Origin: Numida meleagris
Lineage: Eukaryota; Chordata; Aves; Galliformes; Numididae
Direction: 5' to 3'
Assembly: GCF_002078875.1 (NCBI RefSeq)
Contig: NC_034438.1
Coordinates: 20,866,022-20,930,021, forward strand
Length of the DNA stretch: 64,000 nucleotides
Below are positions 52,206 to 63,867 of the stretch, piece by piece. The position numbers and the translations under genes were made by a program. Position 1 is the first letter of the stretch. Every line of letters begins with the position of its first letter. Below the pieces are notes generated by a model. The model was not told the origin of the DNA. It saw only the letters and a program-made list of their open reading frames with translations, and did not search any database.

Positions 52206-52442
52206 AGTGGATGTCATTTTTTCTGCATGGAAGAATTCAGTGACATAGCTTTGTTCCATACACACTTCCATGTCAGGTACCATTTTGTCAGACCACCCCT
52301 CTGCTGCCATCTGTCACATGGCAACAACATGTAACGGGATACTGGCGAGAAGGTTCAGCCTCTATGGCCATACCACCAATGTCTGCCTCCGATAGTGCGG
52401 GCCAACATAATAAAATAGGTGTTACTTCCAGAGCAGTCCTTA
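52206..52442 (-). mobile_element. Partial Galluhop-type mariner joined to CR1
   Basis: Right half of the mariner, in the same orientation as the copy at 50,643-51,178. It runs from the HAEKM part of the transposase relic to a degenerate terminal repeat (GTTACTTCCAGAGCAGTCC, about 52,421-52,439). On the minus strand the relic reads [18 protein letters not shown] and runs in frame into CR1 sequence ([11 protein letters not shown]). Confidence 0.8.
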
Positions 52443-52444
52443 TA

Positions 52445-52900
52445 AAAATATATACTTACTGTATATAAAGTAAAATTTTATTATTTATATTTTTACTTTT
52501 TAATTAAAACATACAAAAAAAAGAGCAACAAAGCCATAAAACTAGTGGGATATGTGACCCCGGCTTTGTGCATCTAACACATCACCCTGGTGTGATGGCA
52601 GTGGCTGCAGTTCTTAGTGAGGTCTCAGGGTGTTCCTCCGAGACCTTCGATGAAATTTCACTCTTCCCATGCTTCATGCTGAGAACAGTTGTTCACAGAT
52701 GCACGTACTGCCAAAAAGCGGTGAGACAAATGAAGCGTGATTGAGAAGTGGGGGCTTTTCTCTCCGGTAGGAGAGGGCTTACAGAAGTCCGCTGGAGAAG
52801 CACGGTCACATTTTTATCGCAACGCTATACCTTCAACTTGAAAGGTCATGTATTTATGTAAAATGAGAATGGAGATGCAAATAAACCGAGAAATCCATGA
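52445..52900. other. Intergenic, no gene seen
   Basis: AT-rich then mixed sequence leading into the CpG island. Nothing recognised. Confidence 0.6.
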
Positions 52901-52944
52901 CTTTTTCGGCAACCTTGAAACGTATTCCCAAATTCCCGTATCAA

Positions 52945-53248
52945 ACTGGAAAGCGCGGCTGCGCGTCCCTCGCTGTGCGTTCAGCCGACGTACCACAGCA
53001 CACACCCGCCACCCCTCGAGGCGGCGCCGCACTGCGCGCCGTGCGCCGACGTCCACCCGCCTGCGTCAATGGCGCCCCGCGCTGCTGCGGCGCTGAGGGA
53101 CGGCCGAGGGACGGCTGCGCGCGCGGGGCCGGAAGGGGCTGGTTGGCGGGTAGGATTGCCGCCGTGATAGCGTGGGGCGGGCGTGCGTGGTATGTGCTTT
53201 CGGTGTGCTAAAAAATCTGGTGACTTAGGCCAGATGCTAATAATACAG
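52945..53248 (+). promoter_or_regulatory. Orphan CpG island with possible first exon and consensus donor
   Basis: About 300 bp of dense CG dinucleotides (CGCGG, GCGCGC, GGCGCC and similar) inside AT-rich intergenic DNA. It is 10 kb from the 3' end of CENPK and 13 kb from the ADAMTS6 island. It contains an ETS-type CCGGAAG at 53,129-53,135 and a GC box GGGGCGGGC at 53,174-53,182. Downstream on the plus strand a perfect donor CAG|GTAAGT has its GT at 53,249-53,250. A short ATG frame of 19 codons (53,192-53,248, starting MCFRCAKKSGDL) runs open to that donor. I recognise no gene; a plus-strand lncRNA or small gene is the obvious guess. Confidence 0.55.
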
Positions 53249-53250
53249 GT

Positions 53251-54129
53251 AAGTGCCCATCGTCAGTGTATAATTTGCCTCTAAAATGCTGTCCATCAGC
53301 CTCTTCAAACAACACGGTGTTTGTTTTTGTGACTTTTATGCCTTTTTCTACCTTCCCAGTTTTGTGTGTGGCACAACTACTTTACAGTGTAATGGGTTAT
53401 TTATATTTGTATTATTGGGAAATAGTACTAACAATCCCATGTTTGTAGGAAAGATTTTGGAAAACTCTAAAAGAGAGGAACATGTCCTGAACTGAATTAT
53501 TTTTTCATTAATTTGAATCAAGAAACATTGCAGGGAGCGCCCTACTCTTAAAGCAGCTAAAACTGCATCTGATAACCTTCGTGATAAGGGGCCATTTTTC
53601 CCCCTTCCCTCTGGACACTTCTACAAGAAAAAGGCAATGCATGGCTCAGTATTGCCTCCAAAAACAAATGAAAATATATTTTGAACGTGTAAACTTCGAA
53701 GAGAAAATCTTCAGAGAAAGTTGTGCCACAATGGAAGTGTCTGGATGAAGGCTCAGAGCCAAAGATGGGTCTGTTTTCAGTTACAGCAGGGCTGGGGAAC
53801 ACTCTGTAGAGAATTCTGCTTGACCTAGAAGGTACTGAGTGAAGTACAGATTTTGGAAGGAGAAATGGGAAAGAAAAGAAATAGAGAACATAAAAGAGAA
53901 AATCCAGAACAAAATGTAGAGGAGGGAATGTGTGGAGGAGGGTAGAAAGAAGAAATAGATACAAAATCTCTTAAGAAAATCAATTGTAGGATCTTTTTAA
54001 TGGAATTAATTAATCATGTGAATGCGGTAGAAGCAAGAAAAACACAAAAAAAGTCACATTTTTTCCTAAATAGAATGGTAACTTTTAGTATCGACTCTTT
54101 CTACAATATATTGATTGAGATTTTAATAT
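53251..54129. other. Intergenic, no gene seen
   Basis: AT-rich sequence after the possible donor. If a transcript starts in the island, this would be its first intron. Confidence 0.55.
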
Positions 54130-55024
54130 CACAGAATCAGAGAACTGTAGGGGTTGGAAAGGACAACTGGAGATCGAGTCCAACACCCTGCTAAAGCAGC
54201 TCCCTACAGTAGATTGCACAGAAAAGCATCAAGGGGGGTCTAGAGTATCTCCAGAGAACGAGACTCCACAACCTCTCCAGCCAGCTTCTTCCAGTGTTCT
54301 GTCACCTTCAAAATAAAGAAGTTTTTTCTCATGCTTATGTAGAACTTTGTGTGTTCCAATTTGTGCCCATTACCCCTTGTCCTGTCACTGGACACCGTTG
54401 AAAAGAGCCTGGGCTCATCCACCTGACATCCGCCCTTTATTTATTAGCATTGAGAAAGATTCCCCCCCCCGTCAGTCTTCCTTGGGATGAACAGTCCCAG
54501 TCTCTCCCAGAAGGGAGGTGCTGTGTCATCTTTTTGGCTTTTCGCTGGAATCCTAGAAGATCCCTGTTTTTTGGAACTGGTGAGCCAGAACTGGACACAG
54601 TATTCTAAATGTGGCCTCATCAGGGCAGAGGAGAGGGGAGGATCACCTCCCTTGGCCTGCTGGCCATGCTGCTTATAATGCACCCCAGAATACCACAGGC
54701 GTTCATGGGCTACAAGGGCACATGCTGGCTCATGGCTAAGCTGTCGTCCACGAGGAACCCCAGGTCCTTCTCTGCAGAGTTCCTCTCCAGTAGATCATCC
54801 CCAAACCTGTACTGATGCATGTGGTTATTCCTCCCCAGGTGTAGGACTCTATACTTGCCCTTACTGAACCTCATAAGATTCCTGTCCACCCAGTTCTCCA
54901 GTCTGCCCAGATCTTGTTGAATGGCAGCACAACCTTCGGGTGTGTAAGCCACTCCTGTCACCTTTGTATCATCAGCAAACTTGCTGAAGGTGTACTCTGT
55001 CCCTTCAGTGCACTGTTTTTTCAT
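54130..55024 (-). pseudogene. CR1 LINE, RT C-terminus and 3' end
   Basis: Reverse-oriented, 5'-truncated CR1. The tail is at 54,130 (CACAGAATCAGAGAACTGTA). The frame 54,710-55,024 reads YTFSKFADDTKVTGVAYTPE, LENWVDRNLMRFSKGKYRVL, and NSAEKDLGFLVDDSLAMSQH; further traces with shifts follow to 54,240. A run of nine C lies at 54,462-54,470. It belongs to a CR1 type like the 25.5-26.8 kb copy rather than the 51-52 kb copy. Confidence 0.85.
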
Positions 55025-55029
55025 AATTA

Positions 55030-58000
55030 TGTATCACTAACCCTAAATGGGAAAATACCTTTCTGAAATAGATCACATAATCACTTCGTTTTTAATTATT
55101 AAGTATTTTGGAAAGGAATAGTGATTACAAACAAAAACACCTATATTTTAATATCAAGCTGCTGTGTAGAGTACTAACAGCATTGCAGTGATTACATACT
55201 GTTAAAGGCTAGTTTAAATATTCTCTTAATGAACAGTGGAATTTTTATTGTTACACTATTGTCAGCAAACTTATGCAAAGGATTTCCTTTGCCATCCTCA
55301 AAGCAAGTATAAATCTTTGAAATAAAACATTTTCATGGCAAAGCGTATCATTCTAATAAATTTACTAAAAATACTCCTTTTGGTCTGGTTCAGGCTGTTT
55401 GTAGCTTACAAACAATTCTGTAGTTTGCTAATAATTTGCTAAACTCCTGTATCTGATTTTGTTTTTTTTTCACATGACCTGACCATTCCCATAAATATGC
55501 ATACTAATATTATTTCAGTATCATTGTCTTACTTGACTTCCAAACTGCGACTACAAATTAAATGTTTAAAAGTGAAACACACAAAGGCATTTGATTTGAT
55601 CATTTTGGCTTTTTACAGTCAGCTGTGGGTTTGTCTCCCCTCCAGAATTAAACATGATCTGACTATCTTACAGATAAGACATTTTCACAGTTAGCAGCTT
55701 GAAAACCATCTTGTTAAAATGTTGCAAGGGTAAACTCATTAAACAGTCGTTACAATGCTGCTTTTGCACAAGATTTGTAAGCATCACTGCTGCAGTGTCC
55801 AGTGGGATGGTTTCATCCCCGGTGTAGTCTTGTGGACAGTCCTATCTATAGTGGAACAGAATTGTATCAGTAATTAATTTGGTTGAGTAAAATAACTCTA
55901 GATTTAAGGTGAAGGTTTATACCTAAGCCCTGATGTGCTTATATAGGGCCAGCTGATTTTTTTAGGATATTTCTGGTATGGTATAGAGAATTTCTCATGC
56001 TAAGTCCTACTCATATCATTCATCCTAGCAGGGCTCTGTCTGTCCCAGTTTTGTTGATTGTCTAGAAAGTGCTGCTTCTCTTGTGATAATTGACAGTCAA
56101 TATAGTGATTTAATATTTCATAAAATTAGTATCTGAATTACATCACAAAGTTTGAACACTGCTGCAGCTACACTTTTCTTAACACAGAACAGTTGCTGCT
56201 TGACTAATTCAGTACCAAGACACAGTTACTGTTCTGAAGGTCAGCTTTAGTGTTCCTGAACGGTAACCCATATGTGAGAGCTGGCTTTCTGAGTTAATCA
56301 TCTCCAAGTTAGCAGTCAGGAGACTTGAAAATATTTTTAAAATTCATGTGTTGTTACTGCCCACATCAGCCCTAGCTGTAGGAGAAAAGCTGCGTACAAG
56401 CTCATGTGTTATTCTTAGCAGAATTCTGCTGAAACCCTCACATATGCAGTTAAGGTATTATTTTTATAGCTTTGCCAGCTCTTCAATATTTTATCTTCAC
56501 AAATCACAGACTCTGTGCAAGGTTGCCAGAATCCTGTCACATACAAGGGACTTTGATCAGGTTACACTATTTTTGTCAAGCTTGTGCTTGGTCAATTGAA
56601 GAATGTATCCACTGCACAGCTTTAGCCTTTAGGTGCAAACAGCAGCACATCTCTGCGCTGTTTGCAGTCAGCAGTTGCTCTGCAAAGTGTGAGTGGCTTG
56701 GAACTACCTGAAAATATCATTTTCATAAGCACTAATTGGGCAATACTATTATTTGTACCTGTTTCCTGTTTTTTACAGTAATTGCAATCAGCAAGACAAG
56801 TCAGCACATCTGAGTGCATCTGGGTTATACCGCCGGTGCACACATTTCAAAGCGTAGCAACTCTTCTTTGTGCTCAGTGAAAGAAGAGAGGCATCAGGGA
56901 GTAATAAAAATATAATTGATTTAAGATAGGTTAAACTCTGTGTGTCTCCTGTAAAGTATAATTATAGCTCCATTTTCTTAATGTGATTGTGTACAAAAGG
57001 AAATTACCAAGCATGTCTAATTTTAGAAAAATAAAATAGAACTATACAATTGCAAAAAAGCATGCCATAACATACAGCACTGCCCTAAAAAGTTTTCAAT
57101 GATAGCAAAATTAAAGTGTGGGTGAATTCTGAATTTGCAGAACAGAGAGCAGCACTGCTCTGAGCAGACCATCTAGTTTGAAATTCAGCTCTGTTGACTT
57201 GTTTCACCTTTCCGTGATGAAACACAGATCTGTTCCCTTTCTACTAAGCAACTTCAATCGTGTTTCCTTGAGCCTTTGTATTCTTCTCTTAAATACAACA
57301 AAGTAATTACTCAGTTTTCCAGTGTTGCAGGTCTGTAACCAACATGTTCCTGGATCTAATCAAAGTACAAATTGTGATGTGACGACTTTCACAAAACAAA
57401 ATCTTTTCATAGTGAAACAGACACAACTCTGAAAATAAAAGATACTAAAATAACAGCATGTTGCATATTCAAATAGACTGGATGCAACTGCCTCAGGTTA
57501 CAAATAAAGGTCATGCTCTAAGTGACCCTCACTCTTTGGCAATACTGATTAATATAAGCTAATAATTTAATCGATTAGCTTTGCAGCCTGTACAAATACA
57601 CAGAAAATTGAACGATTCTCTTAAATAAAAGCCAAAGAAATGCCAAAGATGAACTGTTGCAAGAGACACCAATTTTAAGCACTATAATTATGAATAATTT
57701 AGTATTCTGGCACAGATGTCTCTAGAAGATTATGACACAAAGAATAATGTCTTGCCTCGTCACCAACCAGAATTCCCCAGTGTTCTATTAAGCAAAATAA
57801 AAGCACTTTATTATCGAAGAGAACCTCAGCAACTGATTGCGGGGAAAATGATTTATTATAAATAGTAAAGGACCGGTTCTTTATCAAGTTAACTGCAGCA
57901 TCAATCTAGTTTAATTTGTATTTTAAATCACTCTGCCTGAAACAGTCCCCAGCAACTCATCTGAATGCAACCTAAATTACAATTACAAGAGGAATACCAC

Positions 58001-61000
58001 CAAAAACATTTGTCTTGGCTAACTACAATCCAAAAGCTCATTTGGAAGCACCTGCAAGCAGTGTTTGTTGCCAAATAGGGAAGGCACGATTATGTTTCAT
58101 TTGACAGAATGGAATTTAAAGCTTTTGCAGAACAAAGAACTTTTTGTAACCATGGCTGATTGTAATTACGAGTAGTTCGGCACTGCTGAGGTACCTTGGA
58201 ATGCTCATTGTTTAACCTGGAAACAATCTGAATTAAAACATAGTGTTAGTGTTGCCTGAGAATATGCACAAAAAAGAATCTCATTGGCTTAATCGCTAAA
58301 ATTTTGCCTCTGGGAATAAGTAAAATTTTTGCAATCAGAAAGTTGTTGTGCTAGGAGTTTGAAGCAAAATAAATAAATAAGTAAATAAAAAAAAAATCTA
58401 ACAACAGGAAATACCTATAACAAACCTGGTAAAATAATCCAAAACTGGAAAAAAATTACTTTCTCTCAGAATGTAGATGGGTTGACTGTCTTTTGTGAAT
58501 ACATAACTCTGAATTTGACTTTTCCTTATGTTGTTAAAAATTGCTTCAAATATGATATGATACAGAAAATGTAATGCTGTTGTACCAAAATACTAAAAAT
58601 GTTTGACACTTCAAGATACACTTATTATTCCAAGGTGATATACCATACCAAGATTAACTTTATCCCAGCCAAAGCTAGGACAACCATAACAGTCTTCATT
58701 ACTATCACCTGTTCTCTCTCGAAACACACAAGCAAAAAGCTCAGCTATATTTCTGGCAAAAATTCATTTCCTGAAAATTTTAAGCCAGTCTTTCAAATCA
58801 TGATTATTTTATCTTCAGTAAAATGTAGACAAATACAATAATTAACTTTAATGCCATTAGCAGAAGTTGAAAAACTACCCAGAAGAATTTAATTAATAGG
58901 GTAAGAAATAATGGTAGAAAATTTGTACCAGTCTTTCACACAGTTGAGTCTGTGAGAATGTACAACTGTTGTAGTCTGTGCTTCCTTGTAATCTTACAAT
59001 GCTACCTACAGGAAGGTGCTGACATTGCTAGACCAACTTCTTTGCAAAATGGAGTTTGCTTGGTCTACATATTCTGAAAAGTGAGAAGGCCAGTCCAATC
59101 GGGTTTATTATTGATGAGGATTAATCATTTTATTCTTCTCATGTTTTTGCCAATTTATATCCCAGCAAAGTTGATGGTTAAGTGGTGCACCTTCACATTG
59201 CTACTGAAACAATCAAAACCTAAAGCGTTGTCCTCCTAGTTTTGGCCTGTGATTCAGCAGGTGATCATTTCCTTACCGATGGATTACATTCTGGACAGTG
59301 ACAAAGTTGTGGCTGACGTATTTTTCTCAACCATATTAGAGGTGCAGCCACAAGCTCAATACTGGGAGAATATGATATAGGATAGATGAGGAAGCCTCTT
59401 GCTAATTTGATAATTAGCAGAGTGAAAGGTGGGAGGGTTTTTAAGCAACATCAGTACTCCAGAGATACAGACCTAATCAAATAGACACAGCCCAATACAA
59501 CAGTACCTTAGTCAGAAAAAATCAAAAGTCAAAGATACCTGTACTTAACTGCTGGTTGCTGCCATGGCATCTATCTTCATCACTACTGGATATTGTAGAA
59601 AACACTTAGATTGATTCTGCTTTGCTTTGAAGCTTGTTTGATACTTCTCAGAATTGTCCTGTTGTGATCAGTCAATTGTCTGGATATGAACAGATAGGGT
59701 TTTAATTAAGATCTCGCAGTCCAAGGGCAGTTCTCCGTTAGTGAAATAGGCTCAACTGTGAAACACAGGTACACCTCTTAGAGATTACATGGACAGTGAT
59801 ATGATGTAAACAAACAGTCAAAAACATGACTGAAATGATTGAAAAATGCACTGTCATTCAGAGGCCATAGAAGCATATATATACTGCTCCACTTCCTCTG
59901 ATGTAAGACTTTAAGAAGTTTCCTCTTCTTCAGAATAAGGCTATTAGAATTTCTGCTTACACTTCTGCGTGATCTGTCCTCCAACTCAAAAGAAAAGTCT
60001 CTTCAAGCAACCACTTCTTACACAAATTTCCTTGAAAAAAGTTACTGAAGAATGAGATGCAAAAATTGCCATAGAAGCATTAACTGTTCATCATTGCTGA
60101 AAATGCCTACTGTTTGTTATCTCTGATCTTATCCTGTGGAAACCAGCTTTTCAGCAGTCAGACCCAGGATGGTCTTAATGGTTTCACACTCATGTCATGA
60201 AACTGTAGACAAGGTGACTGATTAAGGACAGACAGATGGGCACTGTCCTCAGCTGGAATACCAGGCACCTCTAAGTAGGTGTCTGAATTGTGACTTCTGT
60301 GGCCATGAATCAAGAATACTAAAAGTTCTTTCATTACACAGCGATTGATATCAACACTGAAGAGCTGACAATATAGACATGGTTTGGCTTTTCTTTATCA
60401 GTTGGTTTTATCTAAACTGATGTATAAACATAACACCACGTATGTGAAACTGAAAATGTGATCATGCTGATGAAATTGTCAGCTGTGGACTTCAAAGTGC
60501 AGCTAATTATAAGTTATTACATGTTGGTATTAATGGTCACAATGCTTTTCATATTTCTTCCTACTGGAATTACACATCTTACTTTGAAGTAAGGGAAACT
60601 GTTAACGTTTCCTAAATTTTGGCTGCAGGAAAGTGACAGGTCAGAACAGCACTATACCTGAGCAGTCGGGTGTGGAACGAAAGACAGACGGCTGTAGCAG
60701 TTGTCAGCAATGTGTCCTCTTTAGGGGGAGATTTACCTGCTATATTGGTTGACTGAAGATGTGAAATAGTTATGATAGAACCATTCTAGTCACCAGCAAT
60801 AGCTGAAGGTGGGAGCAATATCTGTGTCAATACCTGAGTGTAGACATGGGTCCTGGGGGAGGAAGGGGGAGGAAGAGTCTAAAACCTGTACACTTTTCTT
60901 CAAAGAAAGGATGTGAACTTACGTTGATGCAGACCACGTCTCCTTGTCATGCCCAAGAGTCTCAACACTATCCTCACCTTTTGCTTGTACTAGCACATAA

Positions 61001-61540
61001 GGTATGTACATAGCTTCAAGAAAAAAGTTTATAAACTCTCAGTAAAAAAAAAGTTTGTACAGTGGGATCTACACTGAACCATATGCAAAATAGAATTTTT
61101 TTTCTCACTAAGCCAGACAGCATACCCCAAGGACAGATGTAATATTCAGTGGTAGATTTATCCCACTATACAGATCTTCCCTTTCTAGTGAGATCTCACA
61201 TCAGTGAGACATTTTATCTTAAGAAGTGACAAATGAGGAAAGCAGCCTGGGGAACACTGAGTAGTGAGAAAGAGGGTACACAGCCTTCATTACCAGCCAA
61301 AGGCCACAGCAAACGAGTACCAAAATGTGTCTCTATGGTGCATATTGTTTGTTGTGTAAAAAGAACTCTCTAGTACAAGTAACTCAGTGGAATTCATCTA
61401 TATAAAAATGAAGCCTAACAGAAAATGTGTATTGCTATTATCCAGGACACATCTGTATCATGTCTGGTAAACAAATGGATATCCTACTTCATGTAACAAC
61501 TGTTAAATTATGAAACTCTCCTTTGACTCCTTCTGACCAG
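55030..61540. other. Intergenic, no gene; possible conserved non-coding block at 57.5-58.3 kb
   Basis: AT-rich sequence without recognisable exons. The stretch at about 57,480-58,340 is free of recognisable repeats and rich in homeodomain-type TAAT/ATTA words, including the palindrome TAATCGATTA at 57,568-57,577. A diverged repeat copy is at about 59,251-59,290. Confidence 0.5.
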
Positions 61541-61544
61541 TGTA

Positions 61545-62345
61545 GACTCCCGTGTTATTTTTCACATCCCTCACCAAATTCAGTTCCATCTGTGCCTTAG
61601 CTTTCCTGCATGTCTGGACAGCATCCCTGTACTCTTCCCAGACCACCTATTTCTGCTTCCACTGCCTGTACACATCCTTTTCTCTTGAACAGTGAGCCTT
61701 TGTTCAGTCATGTAGGTTTCCTGTCTCCACTTGACTTCTTATGCCAGGGGATGGAGAGCTTTTGTGCACTCAGAAAGGTGTCCTTAAAGAGCTGCCAGCT
61801 CTGTTCTGTTCCATTGTCCCTAACAACAGCTTCCCAGGAGATGTCATCCAGTAATTCCCTAAAACAGATAGAAGTTCATTCTCCTGAAGCTCAGGGTCCT
61901 TGACTCTCTTCTTTGCCAAGCCCATAATCTTTGAGATCACAAACTCAAAAAGGACATGGTCGCTACAGCTGAGTGCCTCCAGTCTTAACCTCTTCAGTGA
62001 TCTCCTCCACGCTGATGAGCAGCAGGTCCAGTAATGCTTCACCTCTGGTCGGTCTGTCCAATACCCGGATCAGGAAGTTATCCTCAAGACACTCCAGGAG
62101 TCTCCTAGATTGCTTGCAGCTCAGTGTTGCTTTCCTAGCACACAGCCAGATAGCTTAAATCCCCTATAAGGATGAGAGCCTGAGTACGATACATCTTGTA
62201 GTTGAAGCAAGAAGGCCTCATCAACAGGCTTTCTTTGATCAGGCAACCTTATAGACCCCGACTCCTGATGTCCTTTATTGGTTTGGTCCCTATCTTAACC
62301 CACAAGCTCTCCACCTGATCTTGGCTGTTTCTCAAAGGCTGCTCT
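61545..62345 (-). pseudogene. CR1 LINE ORF2, endonuclease segment
   Basis: Reverse-oriented CR1 from the endonuclease end and the linker. On the minus strand the landmarks are CSDHVLFEFVISKIMGLAKK and the following linker (61,770-62,042); further up, TRPTRG-type sequence appears as a shifted trace near 62,040-62,065. The RT and 3' part are absent. It differs from the 3'-anchored fragments, so it is probably an internal deletion product of an older insertion. Confidence 0.8.
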
Positions 62346-63355
62346 TTCAATCTATCCATGTAACATAGAGGACAACTCCATCACACCTCCTGCCCTGCCC
62401 ATCCCTTCTAAAAAGCTTGTCGCTCTCTTGTAGTTTTTTATTTACTGTAATAAATGACTGTTGAGCCTTTTCATAGCAATTTTCAGTAGCTGCATGACCC
62501 AGCTACAAACATTAGCTTAATTTCCCTTCAGTTACTGCATTCACTTTACCTATGCAATCCTTTATTTTTCTACAAACTAAAAAATCATTGAAGTTCCTAT
62601 CTCAGTAATCTGAAATCTGGTAGAAGCACGATTTCCAGCTTCAGTTCTAGGACTGAGACTTCTGCGCAATTCAGCAAGTTATCATTTGCTTACCCATGGA
62701 CTACAATAACAAGGGCTATAAAATAGCAGATCAGCATGACACAGAATACCAGCAGTTATTTAGAAGATAACTGTCAATTGACATAACTTAGAAACTGGAG
62801 AAAGCTAAAGAGCACAGAGATCTGTTAAAATCCTTGACAAATTAGATCGGAAAAGTGAAAACATGCTGTTAGGGAACACAGCATAAAAGAAAAAGGGTCT
62901 GTTCAGAAACATGCAGTTTTAGAGTCACACACTTAACATACTCTAGCTCTTTGGACAAACAGATGAGTCAACTTGAGAATTTATCAGAAATTATCTTACT
63001 CAGAATTTATCTTAAAGACCAACATATTTGTTTGCAAAACCTCTAGAAAACAAAATATTGTTGAGATGCTATTTCACATAAGAATCAAGTTATTTCAGAT
63101 TTTGACTCTACAGAGTGCAAAAAAAAAAAAGAGAAAGAGTTGGGGCAATCTAAAAAAAAATGAACATACAAGAGAAACATGATTTTTAAGGTAACAAGAC
63201 TCCTAAATATCTCACTTAAGCATACAAAAAGAAACCTCCAGAATCTTGGTGGTCATTTTATTAGCATGGGATGTCAAGTGTAAGTATGACTGTGAACACT
63301 TATATAATCATAATTTTTTTTTTCCTCCTATTTCATGCCACGGCCAAAAAGACAC
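62346..63355. other. Intergenic, no gene seen
   Basis: AT-rich sequence. It holds a repeat-like phrase at 62,669-62,705 shared with 59,251-59,290 and an A-run at 63,120-63,130. The CENPK 3' flank begins here. Confidence 0.6.
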
Positions 63356-63361
63356 TTTATT
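63356..63361 (-). terminator. CENPK: CENPK poly(A) signal
   Basis: AATAAA on the minus strand, about 105 nt after the CENPK stop codon. A second AATAAA lies at 63,257-63,262. The first would give a 3' UTR of roughly 120-130 nt. Confidence 0.65.
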
Positions 63362-63465
63362 AAATAAATACAAGTTATAAAAAAAATTCAGCAGATACGT
63401 AAGTATGTTTTACCCATAAGTAGAAGTACTAGTGATTCGTTTTGTTTCAAAACATGTAGATCACA

Positions 63466-63624
63466 CTACTCGTGAAAGGCTTCTAGGCGTATCCTGTTTG
63501 GATCTTCTGGATGTCTCAGGACAATTCCACTTCGCAGTAGCAGCTCCAGATAAGGTGGCCAAAATGAGTCACTGACTGTTACATAGGGTTCATGCGGTGT
63601 GCGCATTAGTTGATTTAAGAGAAT
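63466..63624 (-). CDS. CENPK: CENPK terminal coding exon (C-terminal 52 residues)
   Basis: On the minus strand, an acceptor ending GGTCTTCCAG is followed by 52 codons and a TAG stop. The product begins ILLNQLMRTPHEPYVTVSDS, continues through FWPPYLELLLRSGIVLRHPE and ends DPNRIRLEAFHE. This matches the remembered C-terminus of vertebrate centromere protein K. CENP-K is a coiled-coil member of the constitutive centromere-associated network and works in the CENP-H/I/K subcomplex that links centromeric chromatin to the outer kinetochore. The rest of the gene lies to the right of the window. Human CENPK and ADAMTS6 are adjacent on the same strand, and the same arrangement is seen here. The exon is short and not apparent from ORF length. 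Confidence 0.95.
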   Translation of the reverse strand: MLLNQLMRTPHEPYVTVSDSFWPPYLELLLRSGIVLRHPEDPNRIRLEAFHE

Positions 63625-63802
63625 CTGGAAGACCAAAAGTACAAGATTTAGAACATGTTGTAAAAATTAGAACTAGAATTCTCCTTGTATCAATACTAAG
63701 TCTTTCACTGTCTATCAAAAATTCTTCAGGGAGTTTAGATGGTATAACTGCAAGTGCCTAAGAAATACGAACATGAAGGCAGTAGTAAATCCTTATATAA
63801 TT

Positions 63803-63826
63803 GAGAGAGAGAGAGAGAGAGAGAGA
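63803..63826. repeat. (GA)12 microsatellite
   Basis: Twelve GA units in a CENPK intron, just before the partial mariner at the window end. Confidence 0.95.
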
Positions 63827-63867
63827 TTTTTGGAAATAATTTGTCTCAAAGCCATAACTGACTTCTA

